Below, piece after piece: positions 55,034-64,000 of a stretch of DNA of 64,000 nt. How positions within the stretch are numbered: the stretch's first letter is position 1; each line of letters starts with the position of its first letter. The DNA is from Astrothelium macrocarpum (taxonomy: Eukaryota > Ascomycota > Dothideomycetes > Trypetheliales > Trypetheliaceae), in contig JAGEMR010000083.1 of the NCBI GenBank assembly GCA_021030915.1, forward strand, positions 1 to 64,000, given 5' to 3'. The notes below the pieces were generated by a model. It did no database searches, was not told where the DNA came from, and worked only from the letters and a program-made list of their open reading frames with translations. The position numbers were made by a program, and so were the translations under genes.

Positions 55034-57762
55034 CTACCACGTATAATAGAATCTCATATTCTTCACCTCCTCCCCTTCCGGCACGCTTTTCCAAAATCGA
55101 TACGGATCCAAATCCCCATCTCCCCCCCTTCCGCTTTTTTCAATTACATCCCTCTGCCCTATCAACTGTTTCCTGTCCCACATCTCCAACAAACTCTTTC
55201 TCCGTGCTTCAAACGCGTCCACATCAGGCCACCCACTGTAATGTGCCCTTCTTTCCCACAACACCTTTCCCCGCCACCGCCACACCAGGTGATCCAGCTT
55301 GTCTGCCGCCTCACTTCCCTCAATCCTCCGCACTGCCTCCAACACGCGGCGAAACCTGAGCGTGCTCACCCAATCCCCCTCCCGCAGCGGCCGAATGACA
55401 GCCGCTCTGACCAGTGCTCTCGTCATCCGCGCATCCATCGCCACCCGCTCCTCTGCCAGCGTCACATACAGTCTGTACACGGCGCGCGCGGCTCTTAGCG
55501 GGGGAAGATGTTCCGACTTTGCCCACGCATCCGCAATCTGATGGAGGATGTCGACACGGGCGGGCGTGAGCGGGTCGTTGTTGGCGGGGATAGCGAGACG
55601 GTGGATGGCTTCTGGGGAGAGCAGGTCGTCTTGGGCGAGGCGGACGAGGAATTCCGGACGCAGCAAGGACGGCCGGTCCGGGCGCATCAGGCGGAAGATG
55701 TGCAGGGCTTCGACAGGGTCGTGCGTGGTGTAGTGGTTGATGAGAGCGGCACCGAGACCACGGAGAGTGCGGACGCCGTGGGTGGTGTGCAGGGTGTGGA
55801 TGGCGGTGGCTGGGGCGAGGGGCTGGTGGAAACGCAGGAAGAGGTGGAAGAGCTCGACCATGAGGCGCCGGTAGGAGAGGCCGGTGTGGGCGACGGCCGC
55901 TATGAGGTCCATGTAGGGCATGATGGATAGTGGGTGGAGAGTTGGCGGGTGGTTGGTGAGATATTCTTCGCATTTGGTAGAGATCTGGTGGAAATACTGT
56001 TCACTAGTGGATTCTTTCTCTGAGGGAAATGTTTCTTGCTGGCTGCGAACTGTCGCATCCAGAGCTAGTTGGTGATTTGTGTGGGGTTCGTGTGTTGTAA
56101 TAAGTCTGTTCATGTTTGGAAAATGTCCTTTGATGTCTGATCGTCCTTGGTATTCGTGTAAACTGACTGGCATGATTGGAAAAGTAGACTTGCGTAGGGT
56201 GGCGTCCATAATTCGACGTTTTACCCAAGTATGCATAACAAGTCTTGCACCTGCACGAGCGTCTAAGCGGCTTAGATAAAATGCAAAAGCATTTGGTTCG
56301 ACTGCAGGAGCAAGAACTTCAACAATCTCACGGCACCGAATGTCCTCTGCTGCTGTATGAAGGAATGACTTGGACCTAACGATACATGATGTCCAGATGG
56401 TGAGAGCGGCGACCCAAGATGGTCGTTCCAAAATATCAGTTGGTTCATTGGTCAGGATTTCCTTGGTCACAGCGAGGATGCTTTTGTGTGCATTATCATC
56501 GGGAAGAGAATTCAGGACATAGACTATGTAGTGAGTTGCAAGAACGTATGTTCCTTTGAGGGTTTCAAGACCAGCGGGAGCTCCAAGCGCGTCCGTCCAA
56601 TCGCTCAAGAAGCTTTCTATCATTCCTGATTTGACGTCGCGCGGATTTGGAAAAGCTTGTTGAGATACCTCTGCCAGCAGACGTTCCCGAAGCTTAGAAG
56701 CAGAAACGATCAGGAAGCGACTGTTTGTGACTGTATCATAGAAATCTTTGAAGGCCTGTATATCAACCATCTTGGTATTCTCTGCGGCATTGCGAGTCAG
56801 AGCTCGCCAAAAGATCTTGTACAGGTGAGCAGTCTTTTGGTTAGCGGCGAACTTTTTGCGGCCATCTGTTGGACAAATAGTGTCTCGAAGTGACTCAACT
56901 CGTCTACAGATCGCACTAATTGATGCAAGATCAATCAAATCTGTTCTGGCAAGTTTAACCAATAGTCCAAGGAGGCCACTATAGATTTTGATTGGCAAGG
57001 GCCTCTTGGCAAGTTTGTCTAAAAGCAGGTCCAGATGTTCAGATTCCGAAACATTTAGAGAACGGTCGAACATGAATGGCATGACATCCTCGATAAAGTA
57101 ATAACTTCTTTTTGAATTCGTCCGTCCGTGAAGTCGTTCTGTAAGGTATTCAAAGACTATCCGGCTCACCTCCGGACTGATTTTGCCATTTTCCTTGTAT
57201 TCTCGCAAAATATCTCGAACCGCGAGGAATCTTCCTCCAGTTTGCACAGACTGTAATCGATGTCGAAGATCATCAAGGCTCTGGCTAGCTCCATCATCTT
57301 CGAACGATTCCTGCGGACTGGTGTTCGCATTGCTTGGGCTTGGGTCAATTGGTGGAGACCGGGGAGGTTGCAATGGTGCTCCTAGAGCTAGAATTCTGGT
57401 CAGCAAAAGAGACGAGTCGAAAGCAAAGGTTTCAATGTATACGTACATATAGGAGGTGAGGATGTTGGCATTGGTTTGGGAGGCTCCCATTTCCATTGTA
57501 ACTCTGGCTGGTAGCCAGGTCCGAACAAGGCGCCAAACTCGCCTGGAGGCGCAGAGCCAGTAAATCCTGAGAGAAGTCCCATTCTTCTCTTTGCCAGCCT
57601 TCGCTGGGCTTCCAATGGCCCTGGCACATGGCTGCCGTGGCGTTTGCAGCTTGCATGGAAAACATGGTTGAAGCGGTGAAATGCACGAGCAAGGAGCTCA
57701 TCGCTGATCCATATGGCGTGGAGACTTGCTGCACTTTGGTAGGCGAGCACCGGACGTCGCAT
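55034..57762 (-). CDS. Large alpha-helical, PPR-like protein, probably mitochondrial
   Basis: Two exons (57762-57447 and 57387-55034) give 889 residues. The Arg/Ala/Ser-containing start (MRRPVLAYQSAASLHAIWI) and the LAKRRMGLLSGF block suggest a mitochondrial presequence followed by a conserved N-terminal segment. The rest is almost entirely helical, with loosely repeated helix pairs and hydrophobic spacing like pentatricopeptide-type organelle RNA-binding factors (for example VEALHIFRLMRPDRPSLLRP, AARAVYRLYVTLAEERVAMD). Fungal proteins of this size and type often stabilise or activate single mitochondrial mRNAs, but I cannot identify a specific ortholog. The splice joins a TSSPPI segment to LGAPLQPPRSPP. 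The last 450 coding bases are G-rich, preceded by a C-rich block. Confidence 0.7.
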
Positions 57763-58092
57763 AGATCACAGATGAGAGAAAATGGGTAGCATTGGCAATC
57801 TCGCCCCGCAAGACGAGTCGAAAGGAATTATATCAAGCGAGCGAGACTTTATCCAGGGTCGTGTTGAAGCTGCAGCTCCAGCCAATCAAAAGGCACCCAC
57901 GGAAACCCGAGCGAAGGACGCTGTGCTTCAACTGTTGAATCCTTTGGGGGTTCGTGGGGGTTCAAGTCTCAGGCCATGTGATAAGCAAATTGCTTTGCCT
58001 AATCCAAAGCTCCGTTCTGGCCCCCGTTGCTATGCTTCTCGAATGCTCTATTAAGCCCTTGCTGCGAATATCTCTCCACCAGAGCCGGTCTC
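57763..58092. promoter_or_regulatory. Divergent promoter region, helical protein / MFS transporter
   Basis: 330 bp lie between the two start codons. An open frame from 57,782 runs through it in the plus direction but has no recognisable domain and no splice link to the transporter, so I treat the region as promoter and leader DNA. Confidence 0.35.
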
Positions 58093-59814
58093 ATGGCAGC
58101 ACGAAGATACGAACAGCTTGATGACGAAGACCCTGAAGAGGATGAGAATGTCGAACTGGAAGATGCGCGGTTAATATCTGAATGTCAATATGGGAGTGTC
58201 CCTGTCCAAAAAGATGATCAAAAATCCAAAAAGTATATGGTATGATATCTTTATTTCTTATCCAGCTAGACCGCACATCTTTGTTCTCTGTTGCCTAATA
58301 CCCAGTAGGTTTTTTACCTTTTAGTCTTCTTTCTTATCAATAGCCTTGCCTTTGGACTCATTGCTGTCCCGCGTATGAACATTGTCGTTTCTCTTGTCTG
58401 CAACCATGCTTTAGAAAATCAGGAACAAAAGCAGCTTGTCATTATCGGTGGCTTCAATCCGCAATGTCAAGGAGACCGAGTCAGCTCCCAAACCGCTCTT
58501 ATTGCCGCTCGAGGCAACATCATCGTGGGAGTACTTGCAGCCATCGTCAGTGCATCCATGGGACGTCTCAGCGATCGAATTGGACGGGTCAAAATCATTG
58601 CATTCAATACTTTCGGTTGCATCCTAACCGAAGCAACCCTTCTCACCATAGCTTCGTTCCCAAACGCCCTGGACTATAGATGGCTCTACGCAGCATACGC
58701 CATCGACGGCATCAGTGGCTCTTACGCCCTCACCATGGCCATGGCCTCCGCCTACGTTAGCGACTGCTGTCCCCCCTCTATCCGCAGCGTCCAAATCGGC
58801 CGTCTCCACGGCGCCATGTTCATCGGTATCGCCGTTGGGCCTCTTCTCTCCAATCTCGTCTCTAAAATTGGCGGAACCCGTATCCCCCTCCTCGTCTTCT
58901 ACGTCGCCCTCTGCATGCGCCTTCTCTCCACCGTTTACCTCCACTTTGTACCCGAACCCCGCGACTCCCTCTCCGTTCCCCATACCACATCCACCAAATT
59001 CTCCCGCCACCTCTTCCTCCGCACCTGCACCTCCTCTCTCCCACGGCCGTCGAACCTCTCACCCCGCCTTTGGCTCTCCAGTCTCATCCCCTCCTCCCAT
59101 CCGTCCGCCGCCTACCTCCGCCGCAACCTCATCCTCCTCATCCTCATCGACCTCACGATCTACACCGGCGTCATGGGCACGCCCGACCTCCTCATCCTCT
59201 ACCCCCAAGTCGTCTTCGCATGGGGTCCCGCCGACAACAACCGCTTCCTGGCCCTCGTCAACGCCGCCCGCGCTGGCGTCGCTACTTTCGCCTTACCTCT
59301 CCTCATCACCTGCTTCCGGCGGTGCTGCGCTCCCCGTGCCTCTTCCACCATTTCCTCCACCCCACCACCATCTCCACCGCCTCCCTCACCTCCCCTCCAT
59401 CCCTCGACCAACCCCGCAACCACAACCGAACTCCCGGGCCCAGATCCCCTCGACAAAGCCCTCCTCCTCACAACCACCCTCCTCGACTGCGCCGGCTACC
59501 TCGCGCTAGCCTCCTCGCCCACCGGCGCACTCTTCACGCTCGCTGGCTGCCTCGCGGCCTTCGCGGCGCCCGGTCTCGCCGCCACCGAAGCCGCGCTGAC
59601 CAAGCACGTCGAGGCGGCGCGCGTGGGCGAGTTATTCGGAGGGCTGGGGCTGGTGCAGGGAGGCGTGAGGGTGGTGGCGCCGAGCGTGATCAACGTCGTG
59701 TACGGGGTGACGGTGGGCCGTGGATGGGCGGGCGCGGCGTTTTGGGGCGTTGGTGGGGTGGTGGGGGTTGGAGTTTTGTTGGTGGGGGGCCTGAGGGTGA
59801 GGAGGGTGGGGTGA
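58093..59814 (+). CDS. Major facilitator superfamily transporter
   Basis: Two exons (58093-58239 and 58309-59814) give 550 residues. The N-terminal 49 residues are acidic and cytosolic (EQLDDEDPEEDENVELED). Splicing leads straight into helix 1, VFYLLVFFLINSLAFGLIAV. The signature loop between helices 2 and 3, GRLSDRIGR, is intact, followed by typical helices (LYAAYAIDGISGSYALTMAM, GRLHGAMFIGIAVGPLLSNL). A central cytosolic loop of about 80 residues and a Pro/Ser-rich stretch separate the halves; the C-terminal half ends in Gly/Val-rich helices. The overall look is of a tetracycline-resistance/HIAT-like branch of drug:H+ antiporters; the substrate cannot be predicted. The coding strand is extremely C-rich (58,720-59,590), then G-rich (59,600-59,810). 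Confidence 0.88.
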
Positions 59815-60991
59815 GTGAGTCAGAGGGAGGGGTCCAGAGGGAGAAGAGATTTGCTCGGAAAAAGGGGATTTGGGTGGGAGCGATGCTAGGCAGCTAGATG
59901 GGGGCGGAAAGTTGCTGGAGAGACCATTTTACGACTCGTGGGATGAACTGGGTGTTTGGGATGAGAAAATGGTTATGAACAAAGTCATTAGTCGATGATG
60001 ACTGATGGGCACTGGTTCTACTGGATTGTCTATGCATGAGCACATGGCATTTGCAAAGTTGTTTTCCAATGTTTGGCGTTGGGGAAGCGAGTGGGATCAT
60101 GGGACTTTTCGCGTAATGCTCGACGCAATCCGGAATATTTGCAGATCTCTATTGCGATAACATGTGGAAGATTTTGGTACAGTTCTTGTGCAGCGTTGTA
60201 GCCTGACTCTGCAGGTTAAAGTCTCGAAATGAATTTTGTTGTGTCAAAAGCACGATTAGCACCAACTCTTAGTGGCTTCCATGCTACCATCCCTTTGGAC
60301 CATTACTTAGCCCTATATCGTAAGAACTTGACAGCCACTTACTATTCAGTCTTCAACCTATGAAGGTAGCTTTCAAGGGCTGCGCCACTTCAAATTTATT
60401 CCAAAATGCCAACTTTGAATTTTTACCTGCAAAACGCTTTCATCCTCATACAAATCTCTCCCTTTTCGAACTTCCCACTGAAATATGTTCATTATCTACG
60501 GCTTGGCAAGCCCAAAACCGTAAAGGCGAACTCTCCTACACATGCCGTATCGATTGCACCAGGAATCCCCAAATCTCGCAAAAAAGGGTTTGACCAAAAT
60601 AATATTTCGAAAACTTTCTGAAATCAGGTCTCGACGATTTATTTTTCGAGGTGGCAGCTTGCAGGATGAAGAATGACGTCATGTTGGCGCTGCTTTGGAC
60701 AGAATCCTTGGCCCGACTGCTTTTGGAAACAGAAACCCCTCCGTAATTTAGAGAAAATGTGGCGTCGCACATTGTGTGTTGTTTGCATAGAAGTGAAACT
60801 CGCAATCATTTTGTAAGTCTTTTCAACCATAGCTATTAATTTTTATTGTTACAGTCTACGTAAGGCTAAGCTCTTCAAAGCCTTGCGAGAACAAGTAATG
60901 ACTCCACGCAAGTCTCAAACAACTGAATGTAGAGTGTAGAGAATCGCTCCGAACGCTCGTCTGGTATCCCAAAAGCACACGTATTCCTTGC
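59815..60991. other. Convergent intergenic region
   Basis: About 1.2 kb between the MFS (plus) and monooxygenase (minus) stop codons. The G-rich composition of the MFS 3' end continues to about 59,910, then the sequence becomes AT-rich. No supported gene. Confidence 0.45.
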
Positions 60992-62224
60992 TCAGATGTC
61001 TATCCAATCATAAGATGGCAGTTTCCATTTGGTTTCTGAGTCTTCCGGTAGTAATTTGAACAGCCTCGTTTTGCTCACAAACCACAATAAAGAGTCTCTT
61101 AATCTCAACCCCCAAGCAGTTTGTGGAAACGCCATTTGTGGGAACACGGGTGGGATGTCTCCCATCGTTGCATAAAACGGACGAAATATTTCCTCATATC
61201 TCTCCACGGCCCGTGGAACATCTTCGTTGCTTTGTACCTTGGACAGCTCTCCTGCCAATACATAAGCACTTTCAATGGCGAGACTCGTTCCGACACCAAA
61301 AGTCGCAAAGGCTGCATCTCCCATTACAAGAGCACGGCCATTCGTCCACTTGGAAAGTTTGACCTGCGCAGACCGAGTCATGTAAAAGTCCTCCGCATGG
61401 TCCATTCCCTCCAGTATCCGCTTTGCTTCCCAACCCGCATTTTCAAAGTATCTGTGGATTATACTCTTGGCAGCCTCTGTTCCCTGATCTAGAGCATCTT
61501 CGACAACTGAATCCCGTTGTCCTTTTGCTGGCGTCGTAATGCACATGTACGCTCCCACAGTGGACGGGTTGCGATGCGGACGCATCATCATACCGAGACC
61601 TTTCGGGGCATTGTACCATTGCCATATCCTTGGATCTGTTGGTCGACTTGGGATGCTAAAGAATGCAATGTACTGTCCTAAGAAATTATAGCTGCCTTGG
61701 AGGATTTTTTCGTCTAGGATCATAGGCCGAGTCCTCGAGGTGGATCCGTCTGCAGCAACAACCAAATCGTATGTATCTTGAGACCCCCCAGAGAAGGTCA
61801 CATTGACATCTTTATCTGTTTGTTCAAGAGATTCGACGGAGTCACCATATCTGTACTGGATATTGGCGAAGCGCTCGGTAGCTTCCAGGAAAATTTCTGA
61901 TAGGTCTGCCCTCAAGATTTCGTATTCAGCGGTAAAGGTATCCCCGGCATCGAAATGAGCGATGCTTTTTCCTAAAGAGTTTACAATTCTTGTGCCTTCT
62001 TCTGTCGTATGCCGGGAACGGACAGCCTCTTCCAGATTCATTCGTTTGATGATCTCAATTGCGGGACCGCGAATATCGATTGCCTGGCCAGTGACTCTCG
62101 GAACAGGGGACCGCTCGATAATTGTGATGGCTATATTTTGACGTGCTCTGGCAAGCCAGTATGCGAGACATGGGCCTGCGATGCCTGCTCCCGATATGAG
62201 GACTCTTAGTTTAAGTGCTGACAT
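60992..62224 (-). CDS. FAD-dependent aromatic-type monooxygenase
   Basis: A single uninterrupted exon of 410 codons. The group A flavoprotein monooxygenase layout is clear: dinucleotide-binding GAGIAGPCLAYWLAR (residues 12-26), the DG motif in VVAADGSTSRTR (about 158) and the second FAD motif ALVMGDAAFATFGVGTSLAI (about 305). These enzymes insert one oxygen atom into an aromatic or tetracycline-like substrate using NAD(P)H. The family includes salicylate/phenol-type hydroxylases and TetX-like enzymes; the substrate is unknown. There is no signal peptide; the C-terminal hydrophobic patch (RLRDSLLWFVSKTRLFKLLP) may be a helix or membrane association. It is divergent from a Zn2Cys6 regulator 375 bp away, suggesting local control. 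Lack of introns is unusual here. Confidence 0.9.
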   Translation of the reverse strand: MSALKLRVLISGAGIAGPCLAYWLARARQNIAITIIERSPVPRVTGQAIDIRGPAIEIIKRMNLEEAVRSRHTTEEGTRIVNSLGKSIAHFDAGDTFTAEYEILRADLSEIFLEATERFANIQYRYGDSVESLEQTDKDVNVTFSGGSQDTYDLVVAADGSTSRTRPMILDEKILQGSYNFLGQYIAFFSIPSRPTDPRIWQWYNAPKGLGMMMRPHRNPSTVGAYMCITTPAKGQRDSVVEDALDQGTEAAKSIIHRYFENAGWEAKRILEGMDHAEDFYMTRSAQVKLSKWTNGRALVMGDAAFATFGVGTSLAIESAYVLAGELSKVQSNEDVPRAVERYEEIFRPFYATMGDIPPVFPQMAFPQTAWGLRLRDSLLWFVSKTRLFKLLPEDSETKWKLPSYDWIDI

Positions 62225-62599
62225 TATGAATGGAGTAGATCGAAATTTACGAGTGTGGAAATCATGAATTTGAACTTGCAGAGAAAGTAACTTGACTTGG
62301 TGATATACGTTTCTGAAGACGCCTACGTTTTATAACTACGCTGTTGGTAATGCATTTTTTCTTTGACTTCGGGCCCTGCATACGAGACCGAAAAGAGAAA
62401 AGGAGAAAAGCTAAAAGCTCGGACTTTTTGAAGTTCGGGCCCCGAGTTGAAAAGCCCGACCTTTCATCATGATTCAAAGCCACTTTGTCATTTTGACGTA
62501 CTGGAATCTGGCCCGATCAATGCGTTGTTAGCTTTTTCTAATCGATCCGCGATATTGCCTGGACGCCAATGTCTTTTAAAGTTTCATACGTGACGATCC
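62225..62599. promoter_or_regulatory. Divergent promoter with repeated TTCGGGCCC sites
   Basis: The 9-mer TTCGGGCCC occurs at 62,368-62,376 and 62,434-62,442; the second sits in a longer near-palindrome TTCGGGCCCCGA. A related half site AAGCCCGAC lies at 62,452-62,460. CGG/CCG-containing inverted motifs are the usual targets of Zn2Cys6 proteins, so these are candidate operators for the adjacent regulator. This is inference from position and motif type. Confidence 0.4.
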
Positions 62600-64000
62600 A
62601 TGCCTACCTTTGCCTGCATCCGCTGCTCCGAGCGGAAGGTTAGGTGCGATAAACAAAACCCATGCAGTAGCTGCGCCAAACATGATGTGCAGTGCATTTT
62701 TCGTCCGCCCAGACCCTCTCGAAGCAGGCAGAAAGCGAAAGATGACTTGTTATATGAGCGGTTGAGGCGCCTCGAAGGATTATTGCAGCAAAAGGGGATC
62801 GATCCTGACCAAGTCACCGGCATCTCAGAAGCTGAACATTCTCGCGAAAGCAGCCATTCAGAAGTAGCTGAAGTCACCTGGCAGCTGCCAACGCCCGTGT
62901 CAACTGCTTCTGAATCACAAACAGCACTCTTTAAACCTCGGATACTCCATGGGGTCGGGGGTACAAAGATCGTAGATAAGTGAGTAACGTCTGTCAAATC
63001 TGACAAACGGCGCTGACTCTCTAACAGCAGCTTATGGTCGAGAGTAGCGGAAGAGGTGTGTCATCCACCGCTTTTTTCAAGAGTCTAACCTGTTTACAAT
63101 CGCTCACGATCTGGTCAGATCCATGGCGATGAGGGTCCTCCGGAAGAAGACTCGGCGGATGATGTGAGCGACCTTGGAGCACCAGGTAATGATGACTTTG
63201 GTTATGTTCTGGGCTGGGACTCGTCTGTTGCTGCACCCTCGCATCCGCCCGCCGAACTCGTTCATCTATTGTGGCAGACTTTTACCGAAAATGTCAATCC
63301 TCTCACCAAAATTGTGCACGTGCCGACTCTGCAGCCTGCGATAGAGAAAGCTATTGTTGGTATTGAGCGGGTTCCCAGAGGCTTCGAGGCCCTTATGTTC
63401 GCCATGTATAGCATGGCCGTCTTATCGATTAAAGAAGACGAATGTCAAAAATTGCTAGGAGAAACCCGCACAGTACTGCTTCCTCGCTACGTTGCTGCCA
63501 CAAAAGCAGCATTGTTGCGTGCAAGGTTCATGAGCAGCACCAGCATTGTTATTTTGCAGGCACTGGTGCTTCATATCATTTCTATACGAGACTCCCACGA
63601 GCCACGCTCTGTGTGGAACCTTACTGGGCTAGTGATCCGAATTGCAAAAGTCATGGGTATGCGTCTTGATGGCGCCTTGTTGGGACTGTCGCCCTTTGAA
63701 GCCGAGATACGGCGGCGCATCTGGTGGCAGATCAGGATGCACGACTTTCGCGCGGCAGAACTTAGCGGCCAGGCTAAGTTTCGAGACTTCAACGTCGACG
63801 AAACAACACCCAAGATGCCCGCCAACGTCAATGACAGCGATATGTACCCTACAATGCAACAGGCTCCAGTTGAACACACCAAACCCACTGAAATGATATG
63901 GATCATGTTCAGAGCCGAGTTAGTCAATTTCGCCACCTCCGTGAAAATCAAAATGCAAAAGCAAGGCAAAGACGTAATATCATCCGAGGAATTCCTTGCT
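62600..64000 (+). CDS. Zn2Cys6 transcription factor (3' end beyond the window)
   Basis: Three exons are visible (62600-62979, 63028-63055, 63119 to the window end), all in frame, giving the first 430 residues. The zinc cluster is at residues 6-32 (C-x2-C-x6-C-x5-C-x2-C-x6-C, CIRCSERKVRC ... CSSCAKHDVQC), placed almost at the N-terminus. A short coiled-coil linker follows (DLLYERLRRLEGLLQQKG). The fungal-specific domain begins around ELVHLLWQTFTENVNPLTKI and continues through GLVIRIAKVMGMRLDGALLG and the basic EIRRRIWWQIRMHD. Exon 2 is only 28 nt. It is head to head with the FAD monooxygenase and likely controls it. The gene continues past base 64,000, so the C-terminus is unknown. Confidence 0.9.

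Noticed and set aside
57782..58054. 90-codon plus-strand frame before the MFS gene
   Set aside because: No TM or known domain, and it cannot be spliced into the transporter without losing its well-supported start and helix 1.
1..64000. tRNA genes, rRNA and CRISPR arrays
   Set aside because: I looked for tRNA B-box-like GTTCRANNC sequences with folding arms and for regularly spaced identical repeats; none was convincing, and CRISPR is not expected in a fungal chromosome.

Overview
The window reads as nuclear DNA of a filamentous ascomycete (Pezizomycotina). The evidence is many short GT-AG introns (about 45-90 bases) with CTAAC/CTGAC-like branch sites, a complete white-collar-1 blue-light receptor, a cellular RNA-dependent RNA polymerase, Zn2Cys6 regulators and a DUF6594 membrane protein. 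A Leotiomycetes/Helotiales-like source is a guess from gene content. I rebuilt exon structures by reading across frames; every protein-coding model listed as CDS closes to a whole number of codons after splicing, except the last one, which runs off the window.

Layout. 0-3.7 kb: a small secreted protein and a decayed cell-surface protein fragment. 3.7-27.1 kb: a dense housekeeping block with MRM2-type mitochondrial rRNA methyltransferase, a coiled-coil protein, OST3, SLM1-type TORC2/PIP2 adaptor, phosphatidylserine synthase, GAR1, threonyl-tRNA synthetase, an RdRP, mitochondrial ClpP, an uncharacterised (probably mitochondrial) protein and a Cys-rich membrane protein. 27-41 kb: an accessory, gene-poor stretch with a decayed segmental duplication (27.7-28.6 kb against 37.5-38.6 kb), a 274-bp inverted-repeat element inserted in one copy only, two neighbouring genes with retropepsin-like features, an ankyrin remnant, a DUF6594 gene and a Zn2Cys6 regulator. 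41-60 kb: housekeeping again, with mitochondrial ribosomal protein uS2m, wc-1, a Ras-like GTPase, a YMC-type mitochondrial carrier, a DHR2-like DEAH helicase, a large helical organellar-type protein and an MFS transporter. 60-64 kb: a FAD monooxygenase divergent from a Zn2Cys6 regulator, which looks like the edge of a small catabolic or secondary-metabolism module.

How genes relate: several genes form head-to-head pairs with 160-375 bp between start codons (coiled-coil/OST3, GAR1/ThrRS, ClpP/uncharacterised protein, helical protein/MFS, monooxygenase/regulator). Five products act in or are probably sent to mitochondria (MRM2, ClpP, uS2m, the carrier, the helical protein).

Most notable observations: (1) the inverted-repeat element with a 4-bp target duplication, whose empty site is preserved in the paralogous copy 10 kb away; (2) at least eight genes on both strands whose coding strand switches from C-rich to G-rich toward the 3' end; (3) a decayed 20-bp minisatellite filling an OST3 intron; (4) two adjacent genes with retropepsin-like features, one keeping and one lacking the catalytic Asp; (5) two GC-AG introns and exons as small as 12 nt. 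None of this was tested against a database. Splice sites are inferred and could be off by a few bases.
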